DNA of 64,000 nt from Streptomonospora wellingtoniae (lineage in GTDB: Bacteria > Actinomycetota > Actinomycetes > Streptosporangiales > Streptosporangiaceae): contig NZ_JAVREK010000006.1 of assembly GCF_031845375.1 (NCBI RefSeq), positions 124,001 through 188,000 of the forward strand, written 5' to 3'. The notes beneath the pieces are model-generated. The model was not told the origin of the DNA. It did not search any database and worked only from the letters and a program-made list of their open reading frames with translations. A program made the translations under genes and the position numbers. Numbering within the stretch: the stretch's first letter is position 1; every line of letters starts with the position of its first letter. Positions 60,888 through 64,000 of this stretch are shown piece by piece.

Positions 60888-63396
60888 CCGCAGGCGGGGT
60901 GGACTTGGTCCTGCTCGCCCGCTTCGCCGGCGCGGCGGCCGAAGCGGCGGCGTCGGTCTCCTTGACAGCGGCCTCCTTGGTCCCGGCCTCCTTCGGCCCC
61001 GCGGCCTTGGCGGAGTCCGACGCCTTGGCGTCGGCGGTCGCCGCGGACTCCGCGGAGTCGTCGCCCGCTCCGGGCACGCCCAGCTTCTCCTTGATCTTCT
61101 TCTCGATCTCGTTGGCCATGTCGACGTTCTCACGCAGGAAGTTGCGGGCGTTCTCCTTACCCTGCCCGAGCTGGGTGCCCTCGTAGGTGTACCAGGCCCC
61201 CGACTTGCGCACGACACCCTGCTCCACGCCGAGGTCGATCAGCCCGCCCTCGCGTGAGATGCCCACGCCGTAGAGGATGTCGAACTCCGCCTGCTTGAAC
61301 GGAGGGGCCACCTTGTTCTTCACGACCTTGACCCGGGTCCGGTTTCCGACCGCGTCGGTCCCGTCCTTCAGAGTCTCGATCCGCCGCACGTCCAGCCGCA
61401 CCGACGAATAGAACTTCAATGCCCGCCCGCCGGTGGTCGTCTCAGGTGACCCGAACATCACGCCGACCTTCTCGCGGAGTTGGTTGATGAATACGGCGGT
61501 TGTCCCGGTTTGGTGCAGTGCGCCCGCGATCTTACGGAGGGCCTGGGACATCAGCCGGGCCTGGAGGCCGACGTGGCTGTCGCCCATCTCGCCCTCGATC
61601 TCGGCGCGCGGGACGAGAGCGGCCACGGAGTCGACGACCAGGATGGACACGGCTCCGGAGCGGATCAGCATGTCCGCGATCTCCAGCGCCTGTTCACCGG
61701 TGTCGGGCTGGGAGAGCAAGAGGTCGTCGGTGTTCACACCGATCTTCTTCGCGTACTCCGGGTCGAGCGCGTGCTCCGCGTCGATGAACGCGGCGATTCC
61801 GCCGCTCTTCTGCGCACTGGCCACGGCGTGCAACGCGACGGTGGTGTTGTGCGAGAGCATGCCTTCGGCCACGAAACTGTGAGTGTCCGGGAGCATCAGG
61901 TCGAACGTGGGCTGGAGGCCGCCGTCCTCGACGGCGGTGACCGCCTCGTAGGTGTAGGGCGTGGCGGCGAGGTGGCGCAGATAATCGAGGAGCGGCCGGG
62001 TGGCCGGATCGATGAGGTGCGGGCGGTCGTCGGCCCAGCGGACGATGTTGCGCAGGGTCTCGCGACCGCACGGCAGGTCCATGTCGGTGCGGATCAGGTC
62101 GCCGGCCACCTCGTCGAAGCGGCGATCGCCGCCGACCGCGTCGCGCAGGCTGCGCACCAGACCGCTCAGGTTCGGGATACTCTCCAGCCGGGCGTTGTGC
62201 AGCGTCATCCGGAAGTTGCGCTCGACCTGGGCCGCCCGGCGTGCGGAACGGAACCCGACTTCCTCGAGGAAGCGGTGCGTGACGGTCGGGTTGACGATGA
62301 CGCTCCAGTAGGTGCGTGCATACTCGGCGTTGTAATCGCTGTGGAGCGACGCGGGAACGCCCAGCCCGTAGAGCATCAACTGGACCTCGCGTGCGAGCTG
62401 CTCCGAGGCGCTACCCAGGCCCACGGTGGAGCTGGTGTCGATCCACCCGTCGCCCTCGAACAGTGCGGAGAGGAAGGCGCGCTGGGCCTTGTCGCCCGCG
62501 GTGCGGACGCGGTAGGGCACCGACTTCTCGGCGGCGCCGCAGTAGTCGAGGCCGTAGGCCGCGGCGACGTGCTCGCGCACCGCCTTGCCCGAGACGACGT
62601 ACTCGGTGCAGTTCCGTCCGCCGTACTCGCGGACCTCGGCGTCGAGCAGCCAGCCGGCGATGGCGCTGAACTCCGCGCCGACCTCGGGGTCGCCGTCGGT
62701 GAACCGCAGGGAGTACCTGTCGCCCAGCGTGCCCCCGGCCGCGAGATAGCCGAGGAAGACCGCTTCGTCCTCGCTCAGCCCGTCGCCGGCGGCGGCCTCC
62801 TCGGCACCGAACCGGGCCGAGACGACGGTGTCGCCGGGAGCGATGTCTCCCGCATCGCACCAGACGATGTAGCCGTCGGTGTTGACGACCCGGAGCGGGT
62901 GGTTGTGCGTGACGGAGACGCGGCGGCCGGACTCCAGGGTGACGCGCAGGACCGGTTTGCGGTTGTTGTGGGTGAGGGCGGCGACGGTCTCGAGTTCGCC
63001 GCGCTCGTTGACGGCGCGGATGCCCCGGTCGCGGATGTCGGTGGTCCGGCTGGTGCAGGCGGCGCGCTGCCCGGCACGCTCGAACAGCTCCTCGACGGTC
63101 TCCAGACCGCGGTCGGTCCATACGCGGGTGCCGGCGACCAGACACTTCCCCGACGACTCCGGGCCGTACACCTCGACGATTCGGCCCCGCGGGATGCCGC
63201 CGATGCCCAAGGCGACATCGAGGGAGATCGATCCGCTGGGGATGGACTCGATCGGTGGGCGGTCGTCATCGCCTAGGCGCATGACGGAGCCCTTGCCGAA
63301 CTGGCGCTCGATCTGAGCGAGCGCGGTTTCGAGAGCCTTCTCTCGATCAGCAGCAGCCACGGGGAACCCCTGTTGGGTCGACGTCTTCTTGTTCAT
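60880..63396 (-). CDS. recA: RecA recombinase precursor carrying an intein
   Basis: 838 codons from ATG 63396 (MNKKTSTQQGFP), no frameshift. Residues 1-84 and 518-838 form a normal 405-residue RecA after splicing. The intein (residues 85-517) interrupts the Walker A loop: GPESSGK is followed by C85, and TTVALHAVASA resumes after SHN. Downstream RecA motifs are intact: FIDAEHALDPEYAKKIGV, SILVVDSVAALVPRAEIEGE and TTAVFINQLREKVGVMFGSP. The C-terminal tail is Ala/Lys/Glu-rich. Unspliced protein cannot bind ATP, so splicing is required for activity. An SOS box lies about 200 bp upstream, and recX is coupled downstream. Confidence 0.97.
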   Translation of the reverse strand: MNKKTSTQQGFPVAAADREKALETALAQIERQFGKGSVMRLGDDDRPPIESIPSGSISLDVALGIGGIPRGRIVEVYGPESSGKCLVAGTRVWTDRGLETVEELFERAGQRAACTSRTTDIRDRGIRAVNERGELETVAALTHNNRKPVLRVTLESGRRVSVTHNHPLRVVNTDGYIVWCDAGDIAPGDTVVSARFGAEEAAAGDGLSEDEAVFLGYLAAGGTLGDRYSLRFTDGDPEVGAEFSAIAGWLLDAEVREYGGRNCTEYVVSGKAVREHVAAAYGLDYCGAAEKSVPYRVRTAGDKAQRAFLSALFEGDGWIDTSSTVGLGSASEQLAREVQLMLYGLGVPASLHSDYNAEYARTYWSVIVNPTVTHRFLEEVGFRSARRAAQVERNFRMTLHNARLESIPNLSGLVRSLRDAVGGDRRFDEVAGDLIRTDMDLPCGRETLRNIVRWADDRPHLIDPATRPLLDYLRHLAATPYTYEAVTAVEDGGLQPTFDLMLPDTHSFVAEGMLSHNTTVALHAVASAQKSGGIAAFIDAEHALDPEYAKKIGVNTDDLLLSQPDTGEQALEIADMLIRSGAVSILVVDSVAALVPRAEIEGEMGDSHVGLQARLMSQALRKIAGALHQTGTTAVFINQLREKVGVMFGSPETTTGGRALKFYSSVRLDVRRIETLKDGTDAVGNRTRVKVVKNKVAPPFKQAEFDILYGVGISREGGLIDLGVEQGVVRKSGAWYTYEGTQLGQGKENARNFLRENVDMANEIEKKIKEKLGVPGAGDDSAESAATADAKASDSAKAAGPKEAGTKEAAVKETDAAASAAAPAKRASRTKSTPPADA
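61846..63144 (-). mobile_element. Intein inside RecA (433 residues, P-loop insertion)
   Basis: In frame with recA, residues 85-517. Splicing blocks are intact: block A CLVAGTRVWTDRGLETVEEL with C1, block B RVSVTHNHPL with T79 and H82, block F FDLMLPDTHSFVAEGML and the C-terminal SHN followed by extein Thr. A DOD-type homing endonuclease domain lies at about intein residues 125-330: motif 1 FLGYLAAGGTL and motif 2 FLSALFEGDGWI. Motif 1 has Gly (G137) where the catalytic Asp is expected, while D232 of motif 2 is kept. The insertion site is within GPESSGK/TT. Confidence 0.95.
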
Positions 63397-63599
63397 CTCG
63401 GGTGTGACGCTACGCGGCGGCGGGGACAAACCTCGACCGCGTCCGTGCGCCTGTGGACGGACGCCCGGCTGCCCCGTATTGGCCGCCGCGCGCATGTCCA
63501 CTCGCAGACGCCCGCCCAAGGGGCGTCGTGGTCCGCCGGAGGCCGATAGCGCGCCTCCCGCTTCGGAATGGTCGGCCCCGGATACACCGCCACTCTACC
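63397..63599 (-). other. recA leader region
   Basis: About 200 bp between the predicted recA promoter and its start. No ORF with homology. GGTGTG-type sequences but no standard ribosome site were seen; GAGATGAAC gives the start context. Confidence 0.45.
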
Positions 63600-63614
63600 C
63601 GAACCTCTGTTCGA
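63592..63614 (-). promoter_or_regulatory. SOS (LexA) box and -10 of recA
   Basis: CGAAC-CTCT-GTTCG (63600-63613, perfect arms) matches the Gram-positive LexA consensus CGAAC-N4-GTTCG. On the reverse strand TAGAGT (63597-63592) follows it closely as a -10. LexA bound here would block the recA-recX promoter. Confidence 0.82.
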
Positions 63615-63738
63615 TCGCCGGTGCTCCCCGGACATCCGGGCGCGTCGCCTGCGGAGACGGCCCGCCCGCGCGGATCGGCCGGTCCTCCTCGCTCCGGTCC
63701 GGACGCGGCTCGCCGGGCGGCGAGCCGCGGACACGCCG

Positions 63739-63933
63739 TCAACGTGCGGCGGCGGGCAGGTCGAAGGCCTCGCAGACGGCCCGCCACACCTCCTTGGCGC
63801 TGATGCCGTCGGCAAGCGCCTGGTCGACCGTGCGGGAGCCGAGCGAGTCGATGACGTGGTCGCGAGCGAGGCTCGCGGCGTAGGCCTCGCCGAACTGGTC
63901 GTTCATGCGCTCCCAGAAGTGTGAAAGTCTCAT
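63739..63933 (-). CDS. DUF3046 protein
   Basis: 64 residues from ATG 63933 with GGAGGGG upstream; a start at 63969 would add 12 residues without homology. The sequence RLSHFWERMNDQFGEAYAAS and LGSRTVDQALADGISAKEVW is typical of DUF3046, a small actinobacterial family almost always found just upstream of recA. Helical and cytoplasmic; function unknown. The recA promoter lies after it, so the genes are separately expressed at least in part. Confidence 0.92.
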   Translation of the reverse strand: MRLSHFWERMNDQFGEAYAASLARDHVIDSLGSRTVDQALADGISAKEVWRAVCEAFDLPAAAR

Positions 63934-64000
63934 CCCCTCCAGTATCGGCCGCCGCCCCGGTGCTGTCACCTCCGCCGACGCCCCGCGGGGACGGGTGGGG

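Overview
The window is a very GC-rich chromosomal segment of an actinomycete. GTG starts are common, several starts look leaderless, DnaJ2 sits next to HrcA, and there are DUF397/DUF5753 regulator pairs and MalR-type sugar control. Gene content and order (hemW-hrcA-dnaJ-rsmE-HIT-phoH, lepA-rpsT-comEA-comEC-holA, miaB-miaA-dapF, recA-recX-DUF3046) are typical of Streptomyces-like actinobacteria. Nocardiopsaceae (for example Streptomonospora or Nocardiopsis) is my guess, not a demonstrated assignment.

Layout. 1-6.2 kb: PhoH (cut by the window edge), a HIT protein, a convergently placed ECF-type sigma factor with a membrane partner, rsmE, and the CIRCE-controlled hrcA-dnaJ2 pair. 6.3-11.3 kb: DUF3097, two DUF4870 membrane proteins with Gln/Tyr/Gly/Pro-rich tails, hemW and a MOSC protein. 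11.3-18.2 kb: a maltodextrin-type unit (LacI/MalR regulator, GH13 alpha-glucosidase, binding lipoprotein and two permeases, no ATPase). 18.2-20.3 kb: a divergent HxlR regulator and MFS exporter with two matching palindromes between them. 20.3-31.9 kb: lepA, a GH18-like anchored protein, rpsT, a kinase-like phosphotransferase, comEA/comEC, an LLM oxidoreductase and holA. 32-41.3 kb: an imidazolonepropionase-like amidohydrolase, hflX, malate synthase and glycolate oxidase glcDEF. The last two groups together would take glycolate to malate through glyoxylate. 41.6-42.8 kb: a PD-(D/E)XK-like protein with a tandem 3'-end duplication. 42.8-50.4 kb: dapF, miaA, a VOC protein, a LigB-type protein, a TetR-P450 pair and miaB. 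50.4-52.7 kb: a monooxygenase-like small protein, a DUF397/HTH pair and a Cys-rich small ORF. 52.8-56.7 kb: a TRAP-TAXI transporter with DUF1850. 57-60.2 kb: an S9 peptidase and a GNAT enzyme. 60.3-63.9 kb: recX, recA carrying a 433-residue intein in its P-loop, an SOS box and DUF3046.

The least explained structure is a roughly 65-bp palindromic element present four times (20.3, 31.9, 45.8 and 59.3 kb). Its arms are nearly perfect. Its conserved 23-nt centre can itself fold, with one compensatory base-pair change between copies, and its centre occurs in both orientations. One copy appears to be split by about 173 bp. No CRISPR array, tRNA, rRNA, transposase or phage gene was seen.
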